A DNA stretch of 64,000 nucleotides from Psychrobacillus lasiicapitis (GTDB lineage: Bacteria > Bacillota > Bacilli > Bacillales_A > Planococcaceae). The stretch's first letter is position 1. Every line of letters begins with the position of its first letter. This document shows, in pieces, positions 8,331 through 17,403 of the stretch. Made by a program: the position numbers and the translations under genes. The notes beneath the pieces were generated by a model, which saw only the letters and a list, made by a program, of their open reading frames with translations, had not been told where the DNA came from and did not search any database. The DNA lies in the NCBI RefSeq assembly GCF_006861795.1, contig NZ_VDGH01000003.1, forward strand, positions 228,769 through 292,768, given 5' to 3'.

Positions 8331-8940
8331 ATAATAGGGAAACTGTGTCATAAAGAGATATGGCAAAGGCAATTGATTTCCGCTCCAGGCGGACTCTTAC
8401 CGCGGGGCGGGCGGTGAGTCTCCTCGTCGCATGCTCCTGCGGGGTCTCACCTGTCCCGCTGTTCCCGCAGGTGTCGCCGCCTTGCGCTTCAATCATTAGA
8501 ACTTGCTGACTAATCCATAATTAAATGCAAAAAAGCTATTTAATTTATTTACAACTGTCCAACAGTTTTTTATTTAGAATCATTTTATGTACAGTATAAA
8601 TTATAGGAAAGGTTGCTATTAACCATTCAAGCAATGGCAGTTCCCAATAATTGATCACAATCGCTAGATAGTATATCTTATTCCACTAATCATAGGTTTT
8701 CACCCATAGAAAATGCAGCATAGTACTAAATTTAGTGTCTTATTATGGAGTAAATAGCAAACTCTATTGGATTGTAGCGAAGGGGTGGCGACTCCGGTGG
8801 GAACAGTACGAGCTGAAAGCCCCGCAGGAGCGAGAGCTCCGAGGAGATGGAAGCCGTGCCCGCGGAAAGCGTCCACCCTGTAGCGGAAATCCCAGTGGAC
8901 ACTTCATACAACTCACTACGTCGCTGTTTATCTATACTTA
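8331..8940. repeat. Composite fold-back element, copy 1
   Basis: GC-rich block at 8376-8495 (begins GATTTCCGCTCCAGGCGG) and a second block at 8768-8894 that is the same kind of sequence in reverse orientation (begins GATTGTAGCGAAGGGGTGGC). Between them is an A/T-rich centre containing CATAGGTTTTCACCCATAG and ATAGTACTAAATTTAGTG, shared with copies 2 and 4. Outer tails ATAATAGGGAAACTG (left) and a complementary region around 8917-8940 (right) are also inverted. Left homology with copies 3 and 5 may extend to about 8270. No transposase and no credible gene lies inside. It fills the 840-base gap between the second sigma gene and the CorC-type gene. Confidence 0.8.
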
Positions 8941-8983
8941 TCGACAAGCCATAGAGCTTATAATTCCCTAAGCCAAAAGAAAA

Positions 8984-9013
8984 GCGCAAAAGGAAGTATT
9001 ACTCCTCTTGCGC
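8984..9013 (-). terminator. Intrinsic terminator overlapping the stop of the CorC-type gene
   Basis: GCGCAAGAGGA / TCCTTTTGCGC on the minus strand with the TAA stop in the loop, followed by TTTTC. The last codons therefore form the 5' arm of the hairpin. Confidence 0.75.
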
Positions 9014-10264
9014 TTCATCAACTATCGGTTCTTCTCTTTTTGTAATCGTTAAGGTCACAATTCGGCTACGATCCATTTCATTAATCTCGATTAATAAATT
9101 CTCGTAAGTAAACTGTTCGCCTTCTTCTGGAACATGCCCTAGCTGATCCAGTACGAATCCTCCGATTGTTTCATTTTCGTTTACGATAGATAGATCAAAT
9201 AGTAAATTTACTTCTTCTATTTCCACGCGACCCGCGCAGATCAGACGACTTTCCGTCATTTCATGAATTAATATTTCTTCATCGTCATCAGTTTCGTCTT
9301 CTATTTCTTGACCAATCATTTCTTCGATTAAATCTTCATGGGTTACAATCCCAAGCGTACCGCCGTATTCATCTAACACAATTGCCATATGCTTTTTATG
9401 CGTGAGCATCAGTTCAAATACTTTTTCCACACTTAAATTTTGTACGACAAACAGTGGTTCTCTATCAATAAGCGTTTCTAGCTTTAATGATGGGTCCATC
9501 GACCATTCGATCAGTTTTTTAGAATAAAACATCCCGACTACCGTGTCTAAGTTTTCATCATACACAGGATATCTCGTATAAGAATGCTCAAGTATCGTAT
9601 CTCGCACTTCTTCGTATGTAGATTCTATCGATAATGCCACCATTTCGGTACGATGTGTAAATAATACATCTGAGACATCTTTATTTGGAAAATCGAGTAT
9701 ACCTTTTATTCGCTCGGATTCCTCTTCTTCAAATGTGCCGTCTGTCGATGCTATGTCAACCATATTCAACAGTTCTTCTTTCGTAATGATTGTTTCCTTC
9801 ACGGCACCTTTTGAACCTATGCGGATCATCATATTGATAAATGCAGCAACTAAAAACGATAACGGTCGCAGTAGAACGATCAACAATCGAATCATCGGCG
9901 CAACAATATACACAATTCTTTCCGAAAAAGTGGCGGCGATTGTTTTTGGTAATACTTCTGCAAATAATATAATGATCACTGTCAGTATAATGACAGACCA
10001 AACAATATTCCAACCATGACTTTCAGCAATGAAAATTACTAAAACAGTCATCGCCACATTCGCGATCGTGTTCCCTATTAATATCGTAACAATCATTCGG
10101 TCCGACTTTAATAAAAGAACGAGCAATCTTTCTGCAGCCCGGTCACCTTGTTCTGCTCGCAGTCGGACCTTCATCCTATTTACTGTCATTAAAGCGGTTT
10201 CACTTCCCGATAAAAAGAATGAAACAAGTAATGCAAATGCTAAAAGTACAAATTCTATGTACAA
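8999..10264 (-). CDS. CNNM/CorC (HlyC) family membrane protein with CBS pair
   Basis: The 421 residues follow the standard family order: an N-terminal DUF21/CNNM domain with about four membrane segments (residues ~1-170, with FFLSGSETALMTVNRMKVRL near the start), a CBS pair (about 200-320, with TRYPVYDENLDTVVGMFYSK and KHMAIVLDEYGGTLGIVTHE), and a C-terminal CorC_HlyC transporter-associated domain (about 335-410). Relatives act in Mg2+/Co2+ efflux or homeostasis; older names call them hemolysins. It starts at TTG (10262-10264), 8 bases after GGAGG; no ATG fits. It is monocistronic. Confidence 0.9.
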   Translation of the reverse strand: MYIEFVLLAFALLVSFFLSGSETALMTVNRMKVRLRAEQGDRAAERLLVLLLKSDRMIVTILIGNTIANVAMTVLVIFIAESHGWNIVWSVIILTVIIILFAEVLPKTIAATFSERIVYIVAPMIRLLIVLLRPLSFLVAAFINMMIRIGSKGAVKETIITKEELLNMVDIASTDGTFEEEESERIKGILDFPNKDVSDVLFTHRTEMVALSIESTYEEVRDTILEHSYTRYPVYDENLDTVVGMFYSKKLIEWSMDPSLKLETLIDREPLFVVQNLSVEKVFELMLTHKKHMAIVLDEYGGTLGIVTHEDLIEEMIGQEIEDETDDDEEILIHEMTESRLICAGRVEIEEVNLLFDLSIVNENETIGGFVLDQLGHVPEEGEQFTYENLLIEINEMDRSRIVTLTITKREEPIVDEAQEE

Positions 10265-10330
10265 TTTTGTATCCTCCTAAAATAATAACATCGTTCCGTA
10301 TTTCTTTTTACTACTATAGCACACTACGTT

Positions 10331-10359
10331 TTTAGTTGTCACAATTCTTATGCTATACT
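10331..10359 (+). promoter_or_regulatory. Candidate promoter of the dipeptidase gene
   Basis: Extended -10 TGCTATACT (10351-10359) with TTTAGT (10331-10336) 17 bases upstream as a poor -35. It lies 39 bases before the chosen GTG. Confidence 0.4.
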
Positions 10360-10397
10360 ATTTCTATTCACGAAATTTCATGAAAAGAGGGATTCAA

Positions 10398-11795
10398 GTG
10401 AGCCATTTGACAGCGTTAAATAATTACTTTACAGAAAAACGCGAAGCACATTTAGAAGAATTAAAACAGTTTTTACGCATACCAAGTATCTCTTCTTTAT
10501 CCGAACATAAAGCAGATATGCAAAAAGGTGCTGAGTGGCTAGCTGACTCATGCACAAAAGCGGGATTAGAAAATGTAATCGTCGACAAAACAAAGGGACA
10601 TCCTGTCGTATATGCGGATTGGTTACATGCTGAAGGCAAACCAACTATCCTTGTATATGGTCATTACGATGTACAGCCTGTTGATCCTCTAAATCTTTGG
10701 GAATCAGAGCCGTTTGAACCAGAAGTGCGTGACAACAAACTATTCGCTCGTGGTGCCAGCGATGATAAAGGACAAGTGTTTATGCATGTAAAAGCAGTAG
10801 AAGCACTTCTTCAAACAGAAGGATCCCTTCCTGTGAACGTCAAGTTTTTAATTGAAGGCGAAGAAGAAGTTGGCAGTCCAAACTTAGAAGCCTATATTGA
10901 AGAAAACAAAGCCAAGCTTGCTGCTGATGTAATTGTTATTTCAGATACTGGCATGCAAGGCCCTGGACAACCTGCTGTATGCTACGGGTTACGTGGTCTT
11001 TGCGGCGTTCAAATCGACGTAAAAGGGGCTAAAGGTGACCTACACTCTGGCCTATACGGAGGCGGGGTTCAAAACTCTATTCACGCACTCGTATCAGTAC
11101 TAGACTCTTTCCGGGATGCAGAAGGTACAATTCAAGTAGAAGGATTTTATGAGAATGTACGTCCCCTACTTGATGAAGAGCGTGAAGCGTATAGAGCACT
11201 TGGCTTCGACGAAGAAGAGTTGAAAAAAGAAGTGGGAGTCGATGAGCTTTTCGGTGAGAAAGGTTTCTCTCATTTAGAGCGTGTTTGGGCTCGCCCAACG
11301 CTTGAAGTGAATGGTGTATTCGGAGGATTTTCTGGAGAAGGCATTAAAACAGTATTACCAAGTGAAGCAGGAGCAAAAATTACATGCCGTTTAGTACCAG
11401 ACCAAGATCCGGATGAAATCGTTGCGAAATTAAAAGAACATATCGAAAAAAATAAACCGACTGGTGTTACAGTTACAGTCACTGAATTTGATAAAGGAAA
11501 ACCATTTATCACTCCTTTTGATCATCCTGCTATTCAAGCAGCTGGCCGTAGTTACGAAAAAGTGTATCATGTACCAACAGCATACACACGTGGTGGCGGT
11601 TCTATCCCAATCGTAGCTGCTTTTGATGAAATTCTTGGCTTACCTGTAGTATTAATGGGCTTCGGATTATCATCAGAAAATTTCCATGCACCAAATGAGC
11701 ATTTCCATTTAGAAAACTTTGACCAAGGTTTACGAGTGATTGGTGATTATTACTATGAACTAGCAGATCTAACTAAAGAGCAACTAAAAAAATAA
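10398..11795 (+). CDS. M20 family dipeptidase
   Basis: Zinc peptidase of the M20/CNDP type, 465 residues. Metal-ligand motifs are VYGHYDVQPVDP (His and Asp), FARGASDDKGQ (bridging Asp), LIEGEEEVGSPN (catalytic and ligand Glu) and, near the C-terminus, SENFHAPNEHF (ligand His). A lid/dimerisation domain lies in the middle. It should hydrolyse dipeptides in the cytosol. The frame is open 16 codons further up, but AGAGGG sits 6 bases before a GTG at 10398-10400, and the candidate promoter overlaps the longer version, so the GTG is preferred. It is monocistronic with a long bidirectional terminator. Confidence 0.9.
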   Translation: MSHLTALNNYFTEKREAHLEELKQFLRIPSISSLSEHKADMQKGAEWLADSCTKAGLENVIVDKTKGHPVVYADWLHAEGKPTILVYGHYDVQPVDPLNLWESEPFEPEVRDNKLFARGASDDKGQVFMHVKAVEALLQTEGSLPVNVKFLIEGEEEVGSPNLEAYIEENKAKLAADVIVISDTGMQGPGQPAVCYGLRGLCGVQIDVKGAKGDLHSGLYGGGVQNSIHALVSVLDSFRDAEGTIQVEGFYENVRPLLDEEREAYRALGFDEEELKKEVGVDELFGEKGFSHLERVWARPTLEVNGVFGGFSGEGIKTVLPSEAGAKITCRLVPDQDPDEIVAKLKEHIEKNKPTGVTVTVTEFDKGKPFITPFDHPAIQAAGRSYEKVYHVPTAYTRGGGSIPIVAAFDEILGLPVVLMGFGLSSENFHAPNEHFHLENFDQGLRVIGDYYYELADLTKEQLKK

Positions 11796-11800
11796 AGCAA

Positions 11801-11846
11801 AATAAAATAGAGCTATCCCCCGTTGAGAGGATAGCTCTATTTTATT
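11801..11846. terminator. Bidirectional terminator between dipeptidase and nitroreductase genes
   Basis: A perfect 18-bp stem (arms 11801-11818 and 11829-11846, core AGAGCTATCC) with A/T ends that give a U tract on both strands. The nitroreductase TAA lies in its arm. Confidence 0.92.
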
Positions 11847-12414
11847 CACCAAATATCGTAATTAATTCGTCGACATGTTTTCGTTCTTTCGGTTTTGGCA
11901 TTTCGTCAAAGTAGCCAACCTGCAACATACTAATGATGCGTTCACCTGGTTTTACTCCAAGTGCTTCACGGAATTTAGGATTATCTAAAAAGCCTGGCGT
12001 TTTCCAGCAAGAACCAACGCCGCGATCCCATGCAAGCAATTGGATATTTTGAATAAGCATACTTGCAGCAGCATAATCTTCTAAACGTTCTTTTTGACGT
12101 GCATCTTCCGGGACAATAACAAAAATATAGCCTCCCGGACTTTTAAACTTTTTCATTTGTTTTTCTAAGTCTTCATCCGACAGCTCTTTCCACTTCGGGA
12201 TTGCAAATTCTTTTAACACTTCATATAAATCTAAAAGCTCTTTCTCGCATGCAACGACAAAACGCCAAGGCTGTCTATTTTGATGATTCGGTGCCCAAGT
12301 AGAATCTTCCATAATAGAAAGTAAAGTATCTTTTTCGACGGGTTGTCCATTAAATGCTTTGATCGACCTTCTTTGAATAATTGCATCACGAATAGTTAAT
12401 GATTGTTGCATCAT
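11842..12414 (-). CDS. Nitroreductase family protein
   Basis: FMN-dependent nitroreductase fold, about 190 residues. Seen are the N-terminal RDAIIQRRSIKAFNG motif (FMN-phosphate Arg cluster), the STWAPNHQNRQPWRFVVA motif and the GVGSCWKTPGFLDN segment near the C-terminus. It should reduce nitro- or quinone-like compounds with NAD(P)H; the natural substrate is unknown. The open frame reaches 12462, but the family N-terminus and a GGGAG about 11 bases upstream favour the Met at 12412-12414 (or the next codon); the longer start lacks a ribosome site. It is monocistronic and divergent from the PlsY-like gene. Confidence 0.87.
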   Translation of the reverse strand: MMQQSLTIRDAIIQRRSIKAFNGQPVEKDTLLSIMEDSTWAPNHQNRQPWRFVVACEKELLDLYEVLKEFAIPKWKELSDEDLEKQMKKFKSPGGYIFVIVPEDARQKERLEDYAAASMLIQNIQLLAWDRGVGSCWKTPGFLDNPKFREALGVKPGERIISMLQVGYFDEMPKPKERKHVDELITIFGE

Positions 12415-12526
12415 TGTATGAAAAACTCCCTTTTCTATAGCATCCATTATTACTAACATCATACCAATTAAAACGTTATATTAAAAGGCTTGCTATTTTA
12501 CATAAAAACAGTTTCGAGGTGATCAT

Positions 12527-13099
12527 ATGATTCTTTATTGGTTAACCAGTTATTTTATAGGAACCTTTCTTACTGCTTGGTGGATTGGAAAATGGAAAAA
12601 AACTGACTTAACTAAAATGCGTAGCGGCAACTTAGGAGCAAGAAATGCAGGTGCTGTTCTTGGGAAAACGGCATTTTTATTGACTTTTTTAGGAGATGCG
12701 CTGAAAGGTGTACTTATCCTCTATATTGGCTTTTATTATCATTTTTCTTTTGAGGTTATTGCCATTGGGGGGTTATTAGGGATTATCGGTCATATGTTTC
12801 CTTTCTGGCTCCACTTTAAGGGCGGTAAAGGAATCGCTACTTTTATAGGAGTAGCACTCGTTTTAGATCTATCGTTATTTGGGATCATGGCCATATGCTT
12901 TGTACTAGTAATCGTATTATTAAGAAGTGCAACATTAAGTATGTCCATCGCCTTTAGTGCATATGCTATTTTATGTTGGACAATTCCTGCTTTTTCCCAA
13001 CTCTGGCCACTTGCTATTGCCATTATTATCATTCTATATCGTCACCGATTGGATATATTAGAATCTTGGAACGCGCGTTGGTGGAAATCTATAAAATAA
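12527..13099 (+). CDS. PlsY-like glycerol-3-phosphate acyltransferase
   Basis: Small polytopic membrane protein (190 residues) with the three PlsY motifs in order: SGNLGARNAGAVLG (residues ~34-47), GDALKG in the first half, and GHMFPFWLHFKGGKG near the middle. PlsY uses acyl-phosphate to acylate glycerol-3-phosphate at the start of phospholipid synthesis. The N-terminus is shorter and more divergent than typical PlsY, so this may be a second paralogue rather than the housekeeping enzyme. A GAGGTGATC site precedes the ATG. It stands alone before the DegV gene. Confidence 0.82.
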   Translation: MILYWLTSYFIGTFLTAWWIGKWKKTDLTKMRSGNLGARNAGAVLGKTAFLLTFLGDALKGVLILYIGFYYHFSFEVIAIGGLLGIIGHMFPFWLHFKGGKGIATFIGVALVLDLSLFGIMAICFVLVIVLLRSATLSMSIAFSAYAILCWTIPAFSQLWPLAIAIIIILYRHRLDILESWNARWWKSIK

Positions 13100-13156
13100 T
13101 TACTATTTGTATGATAGTATTTTTCTATAATCATCTGTATTGTAAACGGATACCTA

Positions 13157-13165
13157 TGCTATAAT
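13157..13165 (+). promoter_or_regulatory. Extended -10 promoter of the DegV gene
   Basis: TGCTATAAT is a full extended -10 match about 40 bases before the DegV start. The -35 region (TGTATT, 18 bases upstream) is weak. Confidence 0.45.
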
Positions 13166-13204
13166 TACTTAAAAATAAATAATGTATGAGATAGGATGTC
13201 AAAC

Positions 13205-14056
13205 ATGACTTTGAAAAAAATTGCTTGGGTTGTAGATAGTACTGCTTATGTGAATTCCTTTTTAAAAAATCATCCAGATGTTTATGAAATTCCGCTTAAT
13301 ATTCATTTTGGCCAACAGCAATTTATAGATGGAATAGACTTAACTTCTGAACAGCTATACGAACGTATTCGAAACGGGACAGATCCAGTGAAAACTTCTC
13401 AACCATCCGCTGGAGAATTTGCAGAAGTTTATACAAAGCTAAGTAAAGAATATGAGTCCATCATTGCAATACATGTTTCCAAAAGTTTAAGTGGAACGAT
13501 TTCTTCTTCCATAAGCGGTGCGGAGATAGCAGAAGTACCAATGGAATGTGTCGATTCCCTTTCTTTATCTGCTGGTATAACAGGGCTCGTCGAAAAAGGT
13601 CTTGCGTTGCAAGCTCAAGGTCTACCTTTTGATGAAATTGCAGCTTTGTTAAGAATTGAAACTTCTAAATTTCGGAATTACATTCTAATCGGCAACTTAA
13701 CTCAGTTATATAAAGGTGGAAGATTGAGTAGTGCCCAATTTTATTTGGGTAGTTTATTGAAAATAAAACCAATTATACAGATTAATAATAATGGTGAATT
13801 GCAGGAGCTAGATAAAGTTCGCTCACAGAAAAAAGCAGTTCAATATTTGATCGATAGAGTTGTAGATTCGGTAGAACAAGAAGGTGCTAAATTAGTATAT
13901 ATTATGCACTCTAATGCACTGGCCCAGGCTGAAAGCTTAAGAGACGCGATTTTAATACAATCCCCTAATATTAAAATAGAAATCGGAGAAATCAGTACCG
14001 TTTTAGCAGTTCACGCGGGCGAAGACACTCTAGCAGTGCTTTGGTACGTTTCATAA
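13205..14056 (+). CDS. DegV family fatty-acid-binding protein
   Basis: DegV/FakB fold, about 283 residues. The N-terminus has IAWVVDSTAYVNSF (first strand and S/T loop), then VKTSQPSAGEF (lipid carboxylate-binding TSQPS motif), IHVSKSLSGT, and in the second domain LIGNLTQLYKGGRLSSAQ and LLKIKPIIQ. Family members bind fatty acids and some present them to FakA kinase. The frame opens at an ATG at 13196, but AGGATG lies at the right distance only for the ATG at 13205. The neighbouring PlsY-like gene, which also acts on acyl chains, may be functionally linked, though the two seem to have separate promoters. Confidence 0.9.
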   Translation: MTLKKIAWVVDSTAYVNSFLKNHPDVYEIPLNIHFGQQQFIDGIDLTSEQLYERIRNGTDPVKTSQPSAGEFAEVYTKLSKEYESIIAIHVSKSLSGTISSSISGAEIAEVPMECVDSLSLSAGITGLVEKGLALQAQGLPFDEIAALLRIETSKFRNYILIGNLTQLYKGGRLSSAQFYLGSLLKIKPIIQINNNGELQELDKVRSQKKAVQYLIDRVVDSVEQEGAKLVYIMHSNALAQAESLRDAILIQSPNIKIEIGEISTVLAVHAGEDTLAVLWYVS

Positions 14057-14086
14057 TAGTATTTATCAACAATAGATTGTGCAAGC

Positions 14087-14552
14087 ATTGTAGGGACAAT
14101 GCTTCGTAAAGATACTAAGATGTCCGCCATGATTTCCGCTCCAAGCGGACGCTTTCCGTGGGGCAAGCGGTGAGCCTCCTCCTCCACTAGCGCTACATGC
14201 GGGGTCTCACCTGCCGCTAATCCTACAGGAGTCGCCCCCTTGCGCTCCAAACAATAGAATTTTCTAATACATAATCACAAAAGTAAGTCTTATTTAAATT
14301 ATTTATAGGTTTTCCTTATAGAAAAACAATATAGTACTAGATCTAGTGCATCATTTCTTAATAATTAGCAAATTCTACTGGATTGAAGCGAAAGGGTGGC
14401 GACTCCAGTGGGAAAAGCACGACCTGAAAGCCCCGCAGGAGCGTAAGCGACGAGGAGATTGAAGCCGTGCCCGCGGAAAGCGCCCACCCTGTAGCGAAAA
14501 TTCAAGCCGACACTTAATAGCTCTGTCTTATTACGCATTATCTATAAATTAT
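14087..14552. repeat. Composite fold-back element, copy 2
   Basis: Left GC-rich block 14131-14252, right block 14381-14505 in opposite orientation. The centre carries TATAGGTTTTCCTTATAG and ATAGTACTAGATCTAGTGC, nearly the same as copy 4. The left tail (TAGGGACAATGC) and right tail (GCATTATCTATA) are inverted. It separates the convergent DegV and amidase genes. No gene is seen in it. Confidence 0.82.
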
Positions 14553-14603
14553 GCTTTAAAAAAGGATAACTAACTTTACGATCATTCAGTTACACTTCTT
14601 CAT

Positions 14604-15092
14604 TTAAAACTGATCTTTTACATGGAAAAAGACATACTTCGTATTTGGAGTATGTGCATAGGAATCTGCATAGTTCCAATGCCGGTTACGGCTATTATTC
14701 GTATGCGCATTTACATAAGGAATTCCATCTTGAACGCTCGTTACAATCGTCGAATGGTCGTATCTTCCGTCCCCTTCAAAATCATAAAAAATTAGATCTC
14801 CTGGGATTAGTTTTGTCGGTGAATCCACTTGGGTTGCCTGTAACCCGATTGTCGAACCCGCCAAATACCAGCGTAAAGAATGAGGAGTACTCCAACTCAA
14901 GCTCCAAGTGTTATTCCCTAACCACCATCCCCTTTCTCGATTAAATTGTCCTCTCATAGGGGCACCACCGGCAAATAAGCATTGTGAAATATAATTGGTA
15001 CAATCCACATCAAAAACAGGAAACTTGGGGTTGTAGCTATTCCACCACTTTTGAGCATAAGCTACCGCAGCATCGCGGTTATAAGTTGCCAA
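14604..15092 (-). CDS. Single-domain amidase (Amidase_6-like, papain-like Cys)
   Basis: About 162 residues matching the putative amidase domain found at the C-terminus of many Bacillus cell-wall proteins. Seen are RDAAVAYAQKWWNSYNP at the N-terminus, the catalytic DCTNYISQCL (Cys nucleophile), NTWSLSWSTPHSLRWYL, and the histidine segment GDLIFYDFEGDGRYDHSTIV. There is no signal peptide and no wall-binding domain, so it is either cytosolic or exported by other means. The frame is open to 15128, but an AGAAGGAGG within that stretch lies 7 bases before a TTG at 15090-15092, which I take as the start. It stands alone beside a repeat element; the peptide substrate is not known. Confidence 0.8.
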   Translation of the reverse strand: MATYNRDAAVAYAQKWWNSYNPKFPVFDVDCTNYISQCLFAGGAPMRGQFNRERGWWLGNNTWSLSWSTPHSLRWYLAGSTIGLQATQVDSPTKLIPGDLIFYDFEGDGRYDHSTIVTSVQDGIPYVNAHTNNSRNRHWNYADSYAHTPNTKYVFFHVKDQF

Positions 15093-15211
15093 TTTTAAAC
15101 CTCCTTCTATTTGTTTATATGATTTCACGGGAATTATATGCTAGTATTGAGTCAATGAATTTGATTTTATTTTTTTGATGGCAACCTACTTTTTAGAAGG
15201 GAAGATGGCTA

Positions 15212-16234
15212 GTGATACAGCATGCAGAAAAAGAAATTACCGAGTCGACATTGCTATGCGATGAAAAAGGAAATTTGAATCCAAAGGCAATTGGATATGC
15301 AAAAAAACCAATCATTGAGAGCAATTTAAAAGGTCATTATATGCGGAAGAAAAAGTGGAATTATTGGTGTGTCTTTGGAGATGATATACTCTTTTCTGCA
15401 ACTATTACTCATTTAGATTATGCTGCCATTTGCACTGTCTATTTTTTAAATTATGAAACACAGCGGTATGTAGAAAAAACAGTTACCATTCCTTTAGGCA
15501 ATAAAGTAAAAATGCCTTCAAACGTGTTAGAAAGTGTTTCCCTTCATTCGAAGGAGATGTCTATCCAACTATTATATATCCAAAACGAAACGCATATGAC
15601 TATAACGATACCTGATTTTGATGGGGACTTTTTGCATGCTGATTTACATATTTCACATCCTATAGAAGATGAGTCATTGAATGTCGTCATCCCTTGGAAT
15701 CGAACACAATTTCAATTTACTGCAAAACATCATATATTACCTACTTTTGGATTTGTAAAAATGGGGGATGCTCGTTATGCGTTTCAAGCTGAGGATAACT
15801 TTGCTGTACTCGATTACAGTAGAGGAATTCTCCCTCGAGCAGCGACATGGAATTGGGGATTTGCTTCTCAACGGGTAGGTTTTAGACGCATCGGCTTAAA
15901 CTTTGGTGGTAAATGGACAGATGGTACGGGCATGACTGAAAATGCAATTTTCATAGATGGAAAACTAATGAAAATCCATGAAGACTTGTTGTTTACGTAT
16001 GATACGAATAATTTCATGTTACCTTGGAAAGTGAAAACCAAGTTTTCAAAGGAAGTAGATTTGACATTTACTCCTTTTTTCCACCGAACTTCAAAAACCG
16101 ATATAAAACTCGCTACTACGGAAGTCCATCAAATGATGGGTTACTATAATGGTAAAATTCAATTAGAAGAAGGTCCTCCCATACATATCCGAGAAATGTT
16201 AGGTTGTATCGTAGAACGCAAAGCAAAATGGTGA
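15212..16234 (+). CDS. DUF2804 domain protein
   Basis: The 340 residues match DUF2804 over nearly the full length: an N-terminal ITESTLLCDEKGNLNPKAIGYAK, a beta-rich middle (WNYWCVFGDDILFSATITHL) and the RGILPRAATWNWGFAS and GLNFGGKWTDGTGMTENA motifs that mark the family. There is no signal or membrane segment. Function is unknown; the fold is probably a lipocalin-like or hydroxyneurosporene-synthase-like beta sandwich. It starts at GTG with AGAAGGGAAG upstream. It is divergent from the amidase gene and ends in a strong terminator. Confidence 0.87.
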   Translation: MIQHAEKEITESTLLCDEKGNLNPKAIGYAKKPIIESNLKGHYMRKKKWNYWCVFGDDILFSATITHLDYAAICTVYFLNYETQRYVEKTVTIPLGNKVKMPSNVLESVSLHSKEMSIQLLYIQNETHMTITIPDFDGDFLHADLHISHPIEDESLNVVIPWNRTQFQFTAKHHILPTFGFVKMGDARYAFQAEDNFAVLDYSRGILPRAATWNWGFASQRVGFRRIGLNFGGKWTDGTGMTENAIFIDGKLMKIHEDLLFTYDTNNFMLPWKVKTKFSKEVDLTFTPFFHRTSKTDIKLATTEVHQMMGYYNGKIQLEEGPPIHIREMLGCIVERKAKW

Positions 16235-16240
16235 AACAAA

Positions 16241-16281
16241 AGTTGCCATCCAGTATTTTTCTACTGGATGGCAACTTTTTC
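16241..16281. terminator. Bidirectional terminator after the DUF2804 gene
   Basis: A perfect 15-bp stem (16241-16255 with 16262-16276, core GTTGCCATCCAGTA) and TTTTT; the opposite strand is also usable for the convergent reductase gene. Confidence 0.9.
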
Positions 16282-16300
16282 TTTTTATTCTCGCGAAGAT

Positions 16301-17341
16301 CTAAACGAGCTGCTTGATCAACTTTTTATTTTTTTCTTTAAAAATATCATTATGAGAAGAGACCATTGCCACTTTAGTCGCATCTGGTTGTAGGAATTGT
16401 TTCACTCTGTTTACTGCATTTGCTGCATCCTGGAAAGTTCCTGCTATTAGATGTAATTTTCCCGGATGTGCCAATATATCACCTGCTGCATAAATACCTT
16501 CCACAGATGATTCGCTCATACTAGAACCGTCCACATAGAAGTCTTCTACCATTGCAATATCTACATCACTATTTTTGAGAAGTTCCGCTTCTCTTTCATA
16601 TCCATGATTAATAATCACTTCATCGATTTCTAAGAAGGTTACTTCTCCCGTTTCATGATTTGTTAAAGCCACCTTTTCAACTACATCATGACTTTGGGAG
16701 GCGATTAGTTTGGAAATGGAGGTATTGAAAAAGACTGTCGCAGAGCTTGATAATAATTGACTTACTTGTGCCTCATGACCATTTAAAGCATCTCTTCGAT
16801 AGGTCACATAAACCTTCTTTGCAATTGGCTCTAGCTCATTTGCCCAATCCACGGCTGAGTTTCCTCCACCAGAAATTACAACTGTCTTATCTTTAAATCG
16901 TTGAATTGATTTTACGGTGTAATTTAAATTGCTTACTTCGAATCGCTCTGCTCCTTCGATATCTAACTTTAAAGGATTAAGGATTCCCCCGCCAACAGCT
17001 AAAATTATAGTTTTAGAATAATGCATTTGACCGGAAGCCGTTTTTAAACAAAAAATTTGTTGGTCGTCTCTAGTGATAGACTCCACTTTCTCATTTAAAA
17101 CAACTTCGGGATCAAAAGTAAGGCCTTGCTGTACTAATTGCTCGATTAATCGTTCTCCTTGAATTGGAGGCTGCCCTCCTACATCCCAAATCATTTTCTC
17201 CGGATAGACATGTATTTTTCCACCTAAATAAGGTTGAAACTCGATAATTTTTGTTTTCAATTCTCGAAGCCCACTATAGAAAGCAGAATATAGTCCAGCT
17301 GGACCTCCACCAATGATTGTCACATCAAATATATCATTCAT
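16301..17341 (-). CDS. Ferredoxin--NADP+ reductase, YumC type
   Basis: A 346-residue thioredoxin-reductase-like flavoprotein lacking the redox CxxC pair. FAD-binding VTIIGGGPAGLYSAFYSG is at the N-terminus, the NAD(P)H domain is marked by VVISGGGNSAVDWANELE (about residues 155-172), and the C-terminal FAD motif is EGIYAAGDILAHPGKLHLIA. It matches the YumC group that passes electrons from NADPH to ferredoxin or flavodoxin. AGGAGA precedes the ATG. It is divergent from the iron-uptake operon and shares the intergenic space holding the Fur box, so iron control of both is possible. Confidence 0.9.
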   Translation of the reverse strand: MNDIFDVTIIGGGPAGLYSAFYSGLRELKTKIIEFQPYLGGKIHVYPEKMIWDVGGQPPIQGERLIEQLVQQGLTFDPEVVLNEKVESITRDDQQIFCLKTASGQMHYSKTIILAVGGGILNPLKLDIEGAERFEVSNLNYTVKSIQRFKDKTVVISGGGNSAVDWANELEPIAKKVYVTYRRDALNGHEAQVSQLLSSSATVFFNTSISKLIASQSHDVVEKVALTNHETGEVTFLEIDEVIINHGYEREAELLKNSDVDIAMVEDFYVDGSSMSESSVEGIYAAGDILAHPGKLHLIAGTFQDAANAVNRVKQFLQPDATKVAMVSSHNDIFKEKNKKLIKQLV

Positions 17342-17365
17342 TTTTTAGTCTCCTAAAATTTATTG

Positions 17366-17394
17366 TTGACATTATGCCTTAATTTACATATAGT
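17366..17394 (+). promoter_or_regulatory. Sigma-A promoter of the iron-siderophore operon
   Basis: TTGACA (17366-17371), 17-base spacer, TATAGT (17389-17394). The predicted start falls at about 17401, just before the Fur box. Confidence 0.8.
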
Positions 17395-17403
17395 TGCTAT
17401 TGT

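Noticed and set aside
8266..8496. Minus-strand frame coding a 76-residue Arg-rich peptide, with a near twin at 35132-35389
   Set aside because: Both frames lie over the left GC-rich block of the fold-back element and have no ribosome site; the likeness comes from the repeat DNA.
8331..8940. Fold-back element as a remnant of an insertion sequence with transposase
   Set aside because: No frame with transposase-like residues lies in any of the five copies.
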